From NCBI GenBank assembly GCA_002633005.1, contig NMRA01000105.1:374001-408661 (forward strand): a stretch of 34,661 nt of DNA, in the 5' to 3' direction. The stretch comes from Phoronis australis (Eukaryota; Phoronida; Phoronidae). Below, piece by piece: positions 21,338-34,164 of this stretch. The translations under genes and the position numbers were made by a program. How positions within the stretch are numbered: position 1 is the stretch's first letter; the number at the start of each line of letters is the position of its first letter. Below the pieces are notes generated by a model. The model worked only from the letters and a program-made list of their open reading frames with translations. It made no database searches and was not told where the DNA came from.

Positions 21338-21371
21338 TCCGTTAGCTGTGTTTGGCAGTCCATTAACTGTG
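21338..21371 (-). repeat. Inverted unit of the 21-bp minisatellite
   Basis: On the minus strand this reads CACAGTTAATGGACTGCC then AAACACAGCTAACGGA. That is one and a half units of the array at 21079-21307 in the opposite orientation, 30 bases beyond its end. Confidence 0.7.
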
Positions 21372-21622
21372 AAGAGGAATTGTAGTATTCTTAACAAATA
21401 AACTTATTTGCCAGATTTCATGTGAAGGAACTCCAAAGACACAGGGGCAAATGTAAAAAACTAAAAATGTCATTAAGGGGGCACAGCAATAGTCAGATCC
21501 ATCTGAAACTCCTCTTCATATTCAAAGGAACACATGCATCTACCAAATCTCCTAAGATTCTGCAAGGGGTTTAGGATACATAGCAGTAGATGTTGGAAGC
21601 CCAAATAAGGATGTCAGCAATA

Positions 21623-21650
21623 TGCACCCACATATACAAATGTGGGTGCA
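21623..21650. repeat. Perfect 11-bp stem hairpin
   Basis: TGCACCCACAT, six-base loop ATACAA, ATGTGGGTGCA. A related imperfect palindrome (ATGCCCACATGTGGGTGCAT) sits in the plexin intron at 3090-3109. Confidence 0.85.
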
Positions 21651-21768
21651 CCTACATACATATTTGTGGGCGCACAAAAAGCAACAATAAGCGCACAGTT
21701 GATATCAACCACTTCCCAAGTCTCATATTGTACACCAGCACCACCCAACACCAGAGTCAATCAACTCA

Positions 21769-21981
21769 ATGGAGCCTCCAACTAGCTTCAGAGAAGATAG
21801 TTTATTTAACAAACTGTCAGACAGATCAGAGTTCCCTGACATTCCTGGCTATTACATTCCAACTGATAAGAGGAGGAAAGTGTCAAAACTCAAGAGCCTC
21901 CAGAGAAACACCTCACTTCTGGTCACATGCCAGGCAACTAAAGCAAGGGTTTTTATCAAACATACCGACACCTCACTCTGA
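21769..21981 (+). other. Small ATG-started open reading frame, 70 codons, unrecognised
   Basis: It starts at a true ATG and encodes MEPPTSFREDSLFNKLSD and, later, FPDIPGYYIPTDKRRKVSK, a composition that looks protein-like (mixed charge, few low-complexity runs). An AATAAA motif lies just after the stop (21984-21989). A second plus frame is open over the same bases (21590-21988), which weakens the case. No family recognised; it may be a chance ORF or a repeat-derived fragment. Confidence 0.2.
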
Positions 21982-22210
21982 CCAATAAAATACTCGACAA
22001 GGTGGACAAACGAAATTCAAATCCTTTTCGTTTTTTTCATAATGAGCACCAAGCAAATGTTTTATCATCTTTTCAACTTCTAGCAACCATCAGACACTAT
22101 TTTAAGATATTTAGCTGGCATTCCCAAAAAGGTTAGAAGCTTTTGAAAAAAAGGTGAATTTTGGCAATTATTTTGACCAAACATTGAAAACCAGAGTGAG
22201 GCTTGATAAA
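21950..22210. mobile_element. Candidate short inverted-repeat element
   Basis: TTTTTATCAA...CCTCACTCTG at 21950-21980 is mirrored by CAGAGTGAGG-CTTGATAAAT at 22192-22211. The arms share TTATCAA and CCTCACTCTG, but the left arm has about ten extra bases between the two blocks. No duplication of target bases is evident. It could be a small MITE or a chance pairing. Confidence 0.3.
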
Positions 22211-22550
22211 TCATTCTTTATTTTTCCCGTACTCCGACTTGAGTCACAAGTGTGTTGGCATCCCTAATAAAATAAATTTCCATCACATAACGCCTTTTTC
22301 TAGCTCCGCTAAAGAGATGAGTTAAATACGGGATCTGTGAATTGACAGTTGTCACGGTGTATGTATGTGTGTCCAACTAACAGTTTTCTGCACCAATCAG
22401 GCTGATAACCTACTGAAAATGTTTAGTTACGCCCATGTAAGCGCAGGTGCCATTAATGATTAACTACTGTCCTATTGGCACATGCATCCAAAAACAACAT
22501 ACGGTACTGTAATTCGTTACTCATTTAGCTCACAATATGGCAGACAAGCA

Positions 22551-22607
22551 AAATTTTGTCAAATTTCTGAAATTTTGTCAAATTTCTGAAACTTCGTCAA
22601 ATTTCTT
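22551..22607. repeat. Short tandem array, 19-bp period, three units
   Basis: AAATTTTGTCAAATTTCTG at 22551 and 22570, then a third unit with three changes at 22589. Confidence 0.95.
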
Positions 22608-25600
22608 CACAGAAATAAAAAAGACTATTTCACTTCATTACCAACATAAATTGTATTGCATATTTGCATGCATGTCATAATCAACACTTGGTGAAGTTTC
22701 CTTATAGCTTTGAAAATTTGAAAATGACCCATTTTGGCAAGTATTTTTGTGCAAATTGAGTTAAGAATTACTACAGACGATGCCTTATCCTAAAACCCAC
22801 AGTTTGAGTAAAATATTTGCGAATGAATATTTGTCATTAACTTCAAAGATAAGAAAATAACCTACCTGCCTAAGTGTATTGATTGGCAATAAGTTCAGAC
22901 AGGTGTTAATAACTACCTTTAAGCATAGATCACACGAAGTCGAGTCTAATTTCACAAACACAGGTAATTAGTCAGACATACTTGAAAATGTGATTTTGTA
23001 GTTACATAAGTGACGAAGCAAACGGGTTTTCAATAAATCTCGAAATTTTCATCAGTACTCAAATGCTCTTTCAAATTAATCAATGAAGACAATTTTGTTG
23101 CCAATGGTAACCTGCCAATTCTAAGTCTGTGCAAGGTAACAGCCAAGAGGAAACTCAGTACTGGTCAGAAGAAATTAGTATGATCTAAAAAGCCTGTTAG
23201 ATAACACAGTGATGGAGATTACATGTAAATGTCTCCTAGCTGTAGACAGTTGTAAAACTTATTCAGTCTCCTGGGATTCACTTGTTAGGTAATGCAACTT
23301 CATTGGCAATGTCAATGCCTTATCGACCACTCTGGTTTTTACACTATCGAACATGACATTCACTAGCCTAATGTTTAGGAACACCAGACCCCAGCAACAT
23401 CTACTGTAGAAATGTTGGCACAGAGGTAAATGAAATCGCTCTTCTGGAGTGTCAGATGGAGCATAAAGACAGACACACCAAAGATAACAAGCAGGACAAC
23501 ACCAGAGACTATTCAGAGGACATCTTGAAGACAATGACATAGACTTTGACACTATCAAAAACACCAAGAATCTTGCTGACAACACCAACATCAACTGTGA
23601 TGAAGCCACAGTTTCCTACGCTTAAGACAACACAGACGATTACAAAAAAAAAACAAAATGAACCAGCTAAAACTGAAAACGAGACAAGACAAGAATAGCT
23701 GGTTAAGTTAACTTTTATTTAATAGTCTTTTGATAATGGTAGCACTTGGTAAAACGGAAAGATAAGGTTCTTTGTCCAGTTGGAGATATAACGCACTCCG
23801 CTACAGTTGCTCATGGAATTCCAACTATGGGTGGATTGGCCAAAAATGGTTCCAAGCATAGGGCATCGTAGCCCGATTTAGTGATTGGTCTCCGATCAAA
23901 CTCAACGCGAGACTTTCACCAAGCAACGGGAGGCAGATCACGTGGGACAGATGACTCTTATCGCCACCTGGCTGTACCAGGCGGTACTTCTTGACATAGG
24001 AGGTACATTTTGACTTTGTGGAAAGACCCTTGATGAGATTAGACGTTATGCATTTTTAAACGAACATGAGCTAACCTCCCAGTCCTCTAGAGGTCACTAA
24101 TATCTGGTGTCATGTCATGAGTCGCTATGCTGCCATTAGAAAGTCATCGGCTTTTAAAATTCCTAAACCATGCAGTGTAACTTTGACAATGTCATCTGCA
24201 AACAACTAGAATGATATTCTTACTAACAAGAGCAAAATGGTAGATTTGATCTGCCATATCACAGAAATGAAAAGTGCTTTTGATCCAGCAAATTTCCCCT
24301 GTTAAGAGTCAATTTTCAAAGCTCTCACTCAGACACAATGACTACAACGGAGACAATTTGTTCTAGACAAAAAGCTCACAGAATGAGTTCCAAACTAGAT
24401 ATACTAGTAGTCTAATGACATATCATACTGCTAACACACATTCCAGAAACAAACAGTTTGGAAAATGTACTCAGTGACTGACCAGAACAAACACTTGTGC
24501 ATAGGGAGTTTTTAGGTCAAATGTCACTCAAAATGGACAGAACTGGAGACAAAAATAGCTTTGAGCAGGTAACAAATCAGACTGGAATAAGCCAATCCTG
24601 ACAGCAAAGAGCACCTGTTGAAAAAAAGACTGACATATTTTCAAATTTCCAAACAAAAAGATCATTGTTTTGAAAAACAAAATTCCAAAGAAATTTCTGA
24701 AGGTCAACCCCCCAGACAACACAGCAGTTGTGTGGCATACTTAAAATGAAATGAGTTTACTACCAAGTAACAGGCACTGTAGAACAGCAACGGTGTCTCA
24801 GAACGATGTTCTAGCTATTAAATGTACGTTTTTTGTTGGCAATCTATTTAGAGCCTGAAGCTTATTTGGAAACATTTAGCACTTCCAGTGCTGCTAATAT
24901 CATTTTACGGATCATCAACAATGTCCAGACTGTCTGTCAGAGGGCTCTGGCAACCAAGTACACAAAGGATGCAAATGGCATTCTTCAAACAAGAAAAAAA
25001 TCCATTATCTACAAAGTGGGTAGACAGTCTTGAACAAGTCCCAGCAAGGTGTAAGTAACATGTACAATGTGAGAGACCACGGTATGCTCTGATTCATTGT
25101 TGAAAACCAAGCAGTAGGATTTGTGGCTAAAAAGGGAAGGTCACTGGTAGGTCTCCTCCAGACTAATATTGAACTGTAACAGGTGTTTGACTGATTTCAT
25201 TCTTACAGTTTAGGTTGCACTTTGTACCTTGACCAACAAAGGCCACTGTTATAATAATAAAGACATTCCTGCCTCCTACAAATAACCATTGTTGTCAGTG
25301 CATATTTGATGCCTTTCAACCCACTTCCCATTGAAAACTACCAATTACAAGGTATGAAATGGACACAGCTATGTAGCCTGGCTGACTGACTGTACAATTT
25401 TACAGGACAGCACACTGTTTACAGCATTCCTCAGAAAACGTAGCTCTACTTGCAGTGGTTACTGAATCCAACCTCTGCACACACACCTCCGTGTTTTCTC
25501 GATGACCGAATGTCGGCCTGAACACGGGGACCATTATGCTGTGTAGGTATTGACCAGAAGTTGTAAAGCTTAGAAATATCTGAAAGGAATCGGAACACTC

Positions 25601-28600
25601 TTATTTCTGAGGAGTAAGCTTATGAAAGCCAAAGGTAGAGCCGATACAAAGGCCAGATTAAAAACAACTCCAACAATTCAGTGACATTTCTCCTACCGGA
25701 AATCGCCCACGTTGATACAATTGGAACAATTGCCTGACTGGGGTAATAAAAAATTGCATTGCACTACATGTCGACGTCCACATTCCATTAACACATCCAG
25801 TAGTACAAGCCCATCTAGTACCCAAGGTATTTCCACCCACGAGCAACGAGGAGATAAACACCTACATGACACCAGCTAACTCTTGTTCAAGTGGGCGAAC
25901 CTACTTTTTCTTCCACCGTAAGACTTGGAGATTTTTGCATGCGAGTCTGATCAATACATAGATAAATAGTATGGAATTACAGTAAATATTCTTTAGATTG
26001 GGAGACTCTAGAATTTGGGACACAGAAATTCAAGTCCTTTTTTGAATTTTCTTGATTTTGAAGAATGCGATATAGATGATTTTGGCATTCATCATACATC
26101 TCAAATATCTGACCCTGAGTTTTGTATCAACATGGTCTGGACTGGAAATGGACATTACAATTCTTAAAATCAGCAAAAATAGCACCACGGATTAAACAAT
26201 ATTTTCGTGTGACCCCAAATGGTATGTTTCATGACCTTTTGGCGTTCATCATAATTTTTGCCTCTGTTGCCTACTTCTAAAATTTGGTACAAGCTCTAAC
26301 TTTGAACAAAATCCTTAAATTTTCATTGCCTCAAACTAAAAATTTTTTACCATCGGTGAAAGTGAAAAACTACAGTGCTTTCCAGATTAAGTAGAAGGGG
26401 TCAAACACCGACTGAAAAGATTTCGCAAACAACATTATGTGTTCTGCCACTGTATGACGTAGTTTAAAAATTTCATTCAGGTCGCATGCCAAAAATCCTT
26501 GTGAGATAACACGCGAATGTTTAAAATACAACAGGTGAATAAAGAGATCAAATGCATTGTAAAGGTGATCTCCTGCATTGTCTACGCACACTGTGTGTCA
26601 CAGCGGTACAGTCTGCATACTTCCTAATTTTCCTATTCCTTTTTACACTGGAACAAAACATATATTAGTCACTTATATCAGTATTCCCTGAACACTTTCT
26701 CAGAAAAATCCAAAGAGCCATTTCCACACTTCGGTGAAGATCTTTTTTCTCTCCACCCAAATTTAATTGGCAGAGCTTGCACCATTCCTAAAAATTCCTG
26801 ACCAGTTGCCATGGTAGCAAAAACTCCAGCCCAGTCATTAATGAGGTTTGAAATGTGAGCACATGACTGCAGAGTACACTGACCAAACCTCAGCCACACA
26901 CAGCACCAATCAACTTTGTAAGGAAGACTTTTTAAATGTTTTTCATAGTGGTCACTTATGGCTCCCTAGTGTTCATTGTCACACACAATGGACTGAGTGA
27001 AAAGGGGTTTACTTCTGGAGACAGAGATTTATACAATTAGTCATATCAAAAAGTTAAGCTAAGTTCCCACCTGAACCCATTGTCCAACGACCCTGGTAAT
27101 ATAAGATAACTCACGTAATGTACTGTTCAACACTGAACTTGGTGAGAAAGATCACGCTAACTTCACAACAAAGATCCTCTTCGTGGTGGGAAAGGGCAAC
27201 AGACCAACTAAATGCGAGATTTCCTATATAACCACCTCAACAATTCAAAACCATAGCTCTATTCATCTCCGCGTATCACAGTACAACTTTTCCGCGTACA
27301 TGAGTCATCCACTATCAACCATTTTCATGAAATCAATTTAGGTCATAAACTTTACACTCTCTCATAAGTGTCAACAGTGATGAGAAAAAAGAATTTTATT
27401 CTCACATTCATCAGAGCATTGAAGTTTGAGGCAAGTGTAATATTTATCAGAACAGAGCCAACACATGTTTTATCGCTTGCAACCAGACACAACACTTGTA
27501 AAACTGCAAGAATAAAAATAGAATCAATAGCAAATAAAGATAACAAATATGTAGCAAGATAAAGGACAGAAAACGTGAAAAACAAAATTCATGAAAATCT
27601 CACACCTTCCTCATGAACTAAGAATTACATAAACGTCTTGTTTAATAATTTTTTTTCTAATATTCCATAAAACTTTTTGACAGTTCTGAAAAAACACCTT
27701 TCAAGTCATATGCTTACCTAGAAATTTGATTACCAGTGGACCAAATCGGTTATCTGGTGTGGTATGTGCCTGACTCATTTTTGAAGCTGATAAAAAAAGA
27801 TATATAGCGCACGCCTACAAAATTTTTTGTAAAAAAATTTATCTTGTTTTAAAAGCCAGAGAAACACTCAAATTCATTCAGCTTGGCATTTGACATAATG
27901 GCTTGTCAACTCAGCTCCAATCACGCCTTAGAAATCCCATGAATCTGAGCCTCTGAGGTGTAGAAGTGTTCTCTTAGGCTGGTGCCCCGAAAATGTTTTC
28001 ATCATTTGTACAAAGAGCAATGTGCACGGTGTTAATTTTTCTAAAATAGCCAAAAAGGCACTTCATAGTACATAAATGGCTAATTAATAAAACTCGTTAA
28101 CTAACAATACTGCCAGACTAATGTTTCCATAAAGATAACGAGTATTGTCAACTTAATCATTTAATGAGTTTTGACCTGTTAGGAAGGCAAAAGGCTTAAA
28201 TTGAAATAATCAAGTAACTGACTTTCCCTAATAGTGAATTGCTGATGAATAATTCACAATGATTATTGACATCATTAAAGACCTAGCGCCAATTAGTTGA
28301 AACCAAATTCGCAAACTTCAACATGGAAAACTCAAGCTGACAGCACCTAATTTCCTGTCACTGTTTTGCATTTAGTAGAAACGGTAACTCTCTGTATTAG
28401 AAAACTTAAACAACACGAGTCCACGCCAAACTATGAACTGAAATACCGGGTAACAGTTTTCCGGGATGGCACTGCACGCCACAGGCCCAAGGGACTCATT
28501 TCATGAAATTTTTCATTTTTGTTTTGAGTAATAATAAGCACCCACATATCACAGCTGCAGACCCAGGACTGTAGATGTTATCAAGGTTTTTGATGCATGG

Positions 28601-31600
28601 AGGTAGTCTTACAGCAGTTATTGCTATGAGACAAGTACTCATATTTATTGCAGTAGTTGTTCTTATAAAGGGGTGCAATAGCAACAGTGATAATTTGCTA
28701 TTAGGAAAGTCTGCCTGGTGAGATAAACATGACGTCCTTTTACAGTGATTTAATGCATAATATGAGGGATAAGCCGAGTCCAAACTTAGCACAAGCTAAA
28801 GGTTTTGAACTGTATGGTTTTATTTCAGCCAAGTTTGTTTTAAACACTAAAAATAAAAAGCTTTAATTTCTTGGGTTTTTTTAAGTATCAAAAGCTATAA
28901 GAAAAGTATGTTTATGTGAATAAAATTTAAACTCTGGCCTAGTATCATTTGAAATTTCCTGTTTTCATTTTTTCATTACAAAGAATTAGTACCAAAGGAA
29001 GGCTTTTATAATTTTTAAGCTCTATAACACAGCAGCCATCGCACAATTATTTTAAAAACTGCAGGCATTTTAAACAATATTAGCTTATTCAAAATAAAAA
29101 GATCAGTTATGGCTAGGAACCAGTTCCTAAGTTATGGTAATTAGTTTTGTCAGAAATGGGTAAGATACTTTCCACACAGCCAGAACTATGTTCAATGCAC
29201 AGTTCACAGACATGAATGGGGCAGGCAGTAGACAGGATATCACCAGTTGTATGAAAGAACAGGGGAGTGCACAATGGGGTGCATACATAGTGAAATAGCT
29301 ACAGGCAATACTAGTGCTAGAAATAGGTAAGCAGCCAATGAAAGGTAGACGCCCCTTCTAGTTCTAGTCATGTACACAAAGCAGGCTGCAGTTCTTTTGA
29401 AAGGAGTACAGGATGAATTTGATGTAGGGTATACCCAAACCAGCTTTTCACAATACACCCTCTTTTTATTACTGTAGTATGTAGTACAAGGTTCTTCAAT
29501 TATAAATACAACAGATCAAAAAATAGAGTTGTATTTGTCAAATTCAATTTTAATAAATCTAGTTTCTAGTTTAACTACATTGTAAGCCTGGTATGAATTG
29601 TACCAATATTAAGTAAGTTTATTGTCTATAAATACAAAAACCTAGCGACCCTATGAAAAACTGCATAAATCTTGACTGTATTTCAAGTTGAACCACATAT
29701 GTATATCACCTGAAAACTGTGGAAAAATGTACATTATCAGACTGGAACACTTTGACCAGTCTTCTTGAGCAGGACTGAACACATATAACATAAGGCACTT
29801 GAAAAGGAGAAATTCCAATTTATTCTTTAAATGATCGCAATCACCATCACTTGACTTGCATCAAGTTGACCTTCACATTGACCAACCATTCCATTGATTA
29901 CTGAGACCTCCTGGACAAGCAAATATTATGACAAGACACCAAGAGCTGCCATAGCAAACATGTCTAGTAAAAATACACAGGACAGGAATACTCCCACCTA
30001 ACATACCTCACCACACAGGTGTGTTGAGTTGACTAGACAAGCAGTGGACAGGTGATACGATGATCGATAGATATAGCTAGAATTATGGTGACGACAGTCA
30101 CCGTCATTCACGTGTTGCGCCAGGAGACATCACCAGGCTTGCTTCTTCTTACAAGTTTCATTTTTTATACAGTGAAGATTCAACATTACCACTCTTCATT
30201 AAATCTCACCATGAGTTACATTTCCACTTATGTTAAAGTTTTTTACTCTTGATAAATGGATGTTTTTTTACCAAAGCCAATTCCACCGAATACAAACTAG
30301 TACCAATACAACCTAATCGCTAAAATTGCCTTTGAAAGGCAAATAACCTTGAAGCACACTTAACCAAAAATGTCATATTATGACATCCGCACAGTACAAA
30401 CAAAGCAAATACTAGATCAGCATTTTATTAATCTTTATTTTTGTTTAGAAATCGAAAAAAAATCAGTTATCAGCCATAGAGGGAACTATAGGGATGAGAA
30501 ATTAACGTAAAACCAGTAATCCATTATTTATTATTTATTTATTAACACAATATTTACAATGAAGGTACCCCATCAGTTCCCACAGCTTTCCATGGGGACC
30601 GTCAGTCATCCACTAGCAACCAGTCTTCCTGTTCTAATTTACAAAGGACTTTCTCTTCTCACATAAGTTAGATCATGTAACTCTATTAATATCAACACCC
30701 AGGCATTTCCACACAAAATAAACTCAAAGCTAGATCTTTACTTTTCTGATTATAAGCTTATCTTCGCTTTAGACAGGCACTGGATATTTACACCAGCAGA
30801 AGAATTTTAAGTGAAGGTTCCGCAAATATAAACAAAGGACTTTCCACTGCATAAAAATTATTCCATTCAGGAAATCCAGGAGGACATAAAACAAAGTACA
30901 TTCTCTGGATATCATCAAAAGCATTGTAGTGCCAACTTGTTGGCCCCTGTGCAAGACATTAAACTGTGACCTCCAAAGTACGGTAGAAATTCCATTCAGT
31001 AAGAGCTTATTCACACTCAGCCACATTAAAAATCAAATGTCCCATGCCAATTATTATGCGCTTTGGTAAACATGAGCCAAGAACAAATTGGACACCAAAT
31101 TGTCTCATTTGAGCAGTAAACAATTTCTTGATGGAAATTGGACCCTGCCAGAATATAGACTGCACAAACAAGAGGATAGGCTTGATTTTCATTCAATGAA
31201 AGAATGTGACAGATTTAAACAAGTGTAGTCAGGCACATTAGACACTGTAACAGGGCATATCATTTCCAAACAGTTATGTAAGGCTGGTGGTCAAAGAAAA
31301 ATAGAGGCACACTGTATTTCAAATTTGACCCCGCCTTAAATGGATCTGTTTATTTGCCACACACTGGGTTCTATGGCCTTCTCTGCTCAAATTTACAGCT
31401 CCATGGATTAACACTCATGGGTCCTCACAGTTTAGGAAGTAAATTATTGCCAGATGTATGAACCATGTGACAATTTAACCAGATAAGAGCTTAATACACT
31501 CACATTGGTAACCAAAAATAAAAATGAAAAGTGAAAGTTTGGTGTTAAAATCTCACATTTGCATTAATAAAATTGTGAACATAAACTAAATGGTTGAAAA

Positions 31601-31817
31601 ATGTAACGGCTCACAAACTATCCAGCTATAACAATAGTTATAAGTTACAAAGAGGTTGCCAGTCCAGTGGTGGTACTCACGCTGAACAGCCCACTTGTAG
31701 GGCGATAAGTATAAACCAAGGAATAAGAGTCTTCAATGACCTGATTAGTCATCTATTTTAAAAAACCTCTAAAACCAACAGACTTCCAATATAGTTCACC
31801 TATGAATGACCAACAGC
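22608..31817. other. Long non-coding tract without a recognised gene
   Basis: About 9.2 kb of AT-rich sequence. Open stretches such as 23259-23609 (minus) and 24833-25033 (plus) show no family motif or codon pattern. A CpG-richer patch with CCAAT-like and E-box motifs lies around 23800-24000, and an AT microsatellite-like run at 30524-30543. The tract may contain undetected non-coding exons of the plexin or its promoter. Confidence 0.45.
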
Positions 31818-32110
31818 GCCCTCGGTCACTGTGCCTTCTGAGAGGGAAACTTCTGACAGGGAAATTTTTTGGGGTGTGGGAAATTTTTTAGGCAAGGAGA
31901 ACAACATTACGACCCCCCCCCCCCGGACAGCATCAATTAGTCTTCATAAGCTCTACCTAAAGTAATTAAATCTAACATTTTGTGCTGTTTCAAAACAATG
32001 CCTGTATAAATTAGAAGTGATTTAAACTTCAAGGGCAATTTTCCTTGATTTTTAAACATTTTTCAGAAAGGAATGGAGCCAAAATTCAGCTAAAAAATCA
32101 ACGGACAACT
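31818..32110 (+). repeat. Dispersed GGGGAATTTT-block repeat, copy 3 (degenerate)
   Basis: Begins near GCCCTCGGTCACTGTGCC with CTGAGAGGGAAAC, carries GGGAAATTTTTT twice, and later has GATTTAAACTTCAAGGGCAA and a TTTTTCAGAAAGGAATGGAGCC end that matches copy 1 (TTTTTCAGAGGGGAATGGGG). A C run of about 13 bases interrupts it around 31913-31925. It is more diverged than the other copies. Confidence 0.6.
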
Positions 32111-32414
32111 TAGGATTGGAGCATTTCCCACTCTATTATACTACTCAGGGGAGATAATGGGAAATCTAAAGCTACTAACCTGGACTGGTGAAACAAACCA
32201 TGTTTATTCTATTTACTTCACAATACGAAATCATACAACCTGGTGTGTATAGGTGAATGCTAGACTACAACACCAGTTATGTTATAATAAACATAACCAT
32301 ACACCCAATGTGTCACAACTAACAACAGACCACCCACTAATGCCAGATATTCTTGACTGAAAGCTATGTATCCCTCTCCACAATCAGAGAGTGGATTCAA
32401 CTTAAAAAAAATAT

Positions 32415-32703
32415 AGGGCCATTGACCTCTCAGCATTGGGGCCAAATATCAGTCCTATGCCCGCTCAAATATTCAAAAATCTTGCAAAATTCCCCTTATC
32501 AGATAAAAAAATTCCATTCTAAATGATCTAAAATTCCCCTTATGGCATAAATATACCAATGTCATAAAAACAGTACAACAAATAAACATAACAAAAATTC
32601 CCACATTAGCAAGAACAGCCCAAAAGTTCCCCACCTAGTAAAAGTGCCGCAAAAATTCCCTTTTAAGAAGCTAGAGGCACCTTTCCTCTCATGTGAGTGA
32701 GGA
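32415..32703 (-). repeat. Dispersed GGGGAATTTT-block repeat, copy 4 (reverse orientation)
   Basis: Read on the minus strand it starts TCCTCACTCACATGAGAGG, then AAAGGTGCC. It has AAAAGGGAATTTTTGCGGC, AGGTGGGGAACTTTTG, AAGGGGAATTTTAGATCATT and AAGGGGAATTTTGCAAG, and ends TGATATTTGGCCCCAATGC. The GGGGAATTTT spacing is clearest in this copy. It faces copy 3 across about 300 bp. Confidence 0.75.
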
Positions 32704-33732
32704 CCCTGACATAGCACTACCTAACTGTATTATAAAGTACAACTCCATGCACACAATAAAAATAATTCCTTATTTGTTGTCTACACCTTATGGTCCGCAT
32801 ATCAAAATAAAAATATTGCGAGTTCACTAATTCCCAGGGGTTAGTAACTTTCTCAACTAAGGAGTGATTTTCCAGACACCTACAAATCGCTTACACATCT
32901 ATCAAGCATTTATTTATCGCTATTTAGGCCTTTTCCTAAACTCCAAATAACACATTCAACACAGATTAACACATTTTCTGCATTCACTCAGCTCACAGTG
33001 GAAGGCACCAAAGCCCAACTAATGAAAAGGAGATTATTTCCTGGATTAACACAGCTCAGTTCTGGGTCCAAGCCAAAATGCAATGCTTAGCTTTTGGCTT
33101 CAGTATAGACTTCATTCATAGGGTATTGTAATGGAAGCCATGTCCAAGAAAAATCTAGATTATTCTAAATGCTAAACAAACCACCAAGGCTTATAATATT
33201 TACTACAGGAAAACCTCATCCTTAATACCATGTGATCTGAAAGGGCCCTGATATAGCAAGCTAGATATCAGTACCATCTATGATTTAGAAAATAGGACGA
33301 AAACATATGGTAAAATCTGACCAATTTCAGACAAAAACGGACAAAAGTAACTTTGCCCATTTTCTGTTTTCAAAGGCTTTCAACACTGATATGAATCCCC
33401 ATCAATTTTCAATAGATTAATTGGTGGTAGGTGTAGTACAGAGTTCGAACACGGAAAAGCACAAGTATGGTGCTTTATGAAAAAATGAGAAAGTGAAATT
33501 TCACATAGTAATATTTAGTCACAGAAAATGTTCACAAATTATCCCTTAAGGATATTTCCAACCTTATTCACAAAAATGGGCCATTTTTACAATATTTCAC
33601 TTGTGTCTAGCAAAATACCTTTTCTTCATTCTCGGGGAACTTCAAATACGAAATATATACTGCGTAGCGAGAAAAAAAAGATTTAGCAGAACCACCTTGG
33701 AACCGCACAACCGCGTGGATATTTGTTTACCA
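32704..33732. other. Non-coding tract up to the assembly gap
   Basis: AT-rich sequence with no recognised gene, RNA or repeat. Confidence 0.5.
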
Positions 33733-34164
33733 NNNNNNNNNNNNNNNNNNNNNNNNNNNNNNNNNNNNNNNNNNNNNNNNNNNNNNNNNNNNNNNNNNNN
33801 NNNNNNNNNNNNNNNNNNNNNNNNNNNNNNNNNNNNNNNNNNNNNNNNNNNNNNNNNNNNNNNNNNNNNNNNNNNNNNNNNNNNNNNNNNNNNNNNNNNN
33901 NNNNNNNNNNNNNNNNNNNNNNNNNNNNNNNNNNNNNNNNNNNNNNNNNNNNNNNNNNNNNNNNNNNNNNNNNNNNNNNNNNNNNNNNNNNNNNNNNNNN
34001 NNNNNNNNNNNNNNNNNNNNNNNNNNNNNNNNNNNNNNNNNNNNNNNNNNNNNNNNNNNNNNNNNNNNNNNNNNNNNNNNNNNNNNNNNNNNNNNNNNNN
34101 NNNNNNNNNNNNNNNNNNNNNNNNNNNNNNNNNNNNNNNNNNNNNNNNNNNNNNNNNNNNNNNN
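33733..34164. other. Assembly gap of 432 N
   Basis: An unbroken run of N. Reading frames drawn through it are meaningless. Confidence 0.99.

Noticed and set aside
23259-23609. A 116-codon minus-strand ORF, cysteine and leucine rich
   Set aside because: No signal peptide followed by a domain, no splice context and no family motif; composition fits antisense of a CA/GA-rich tract.
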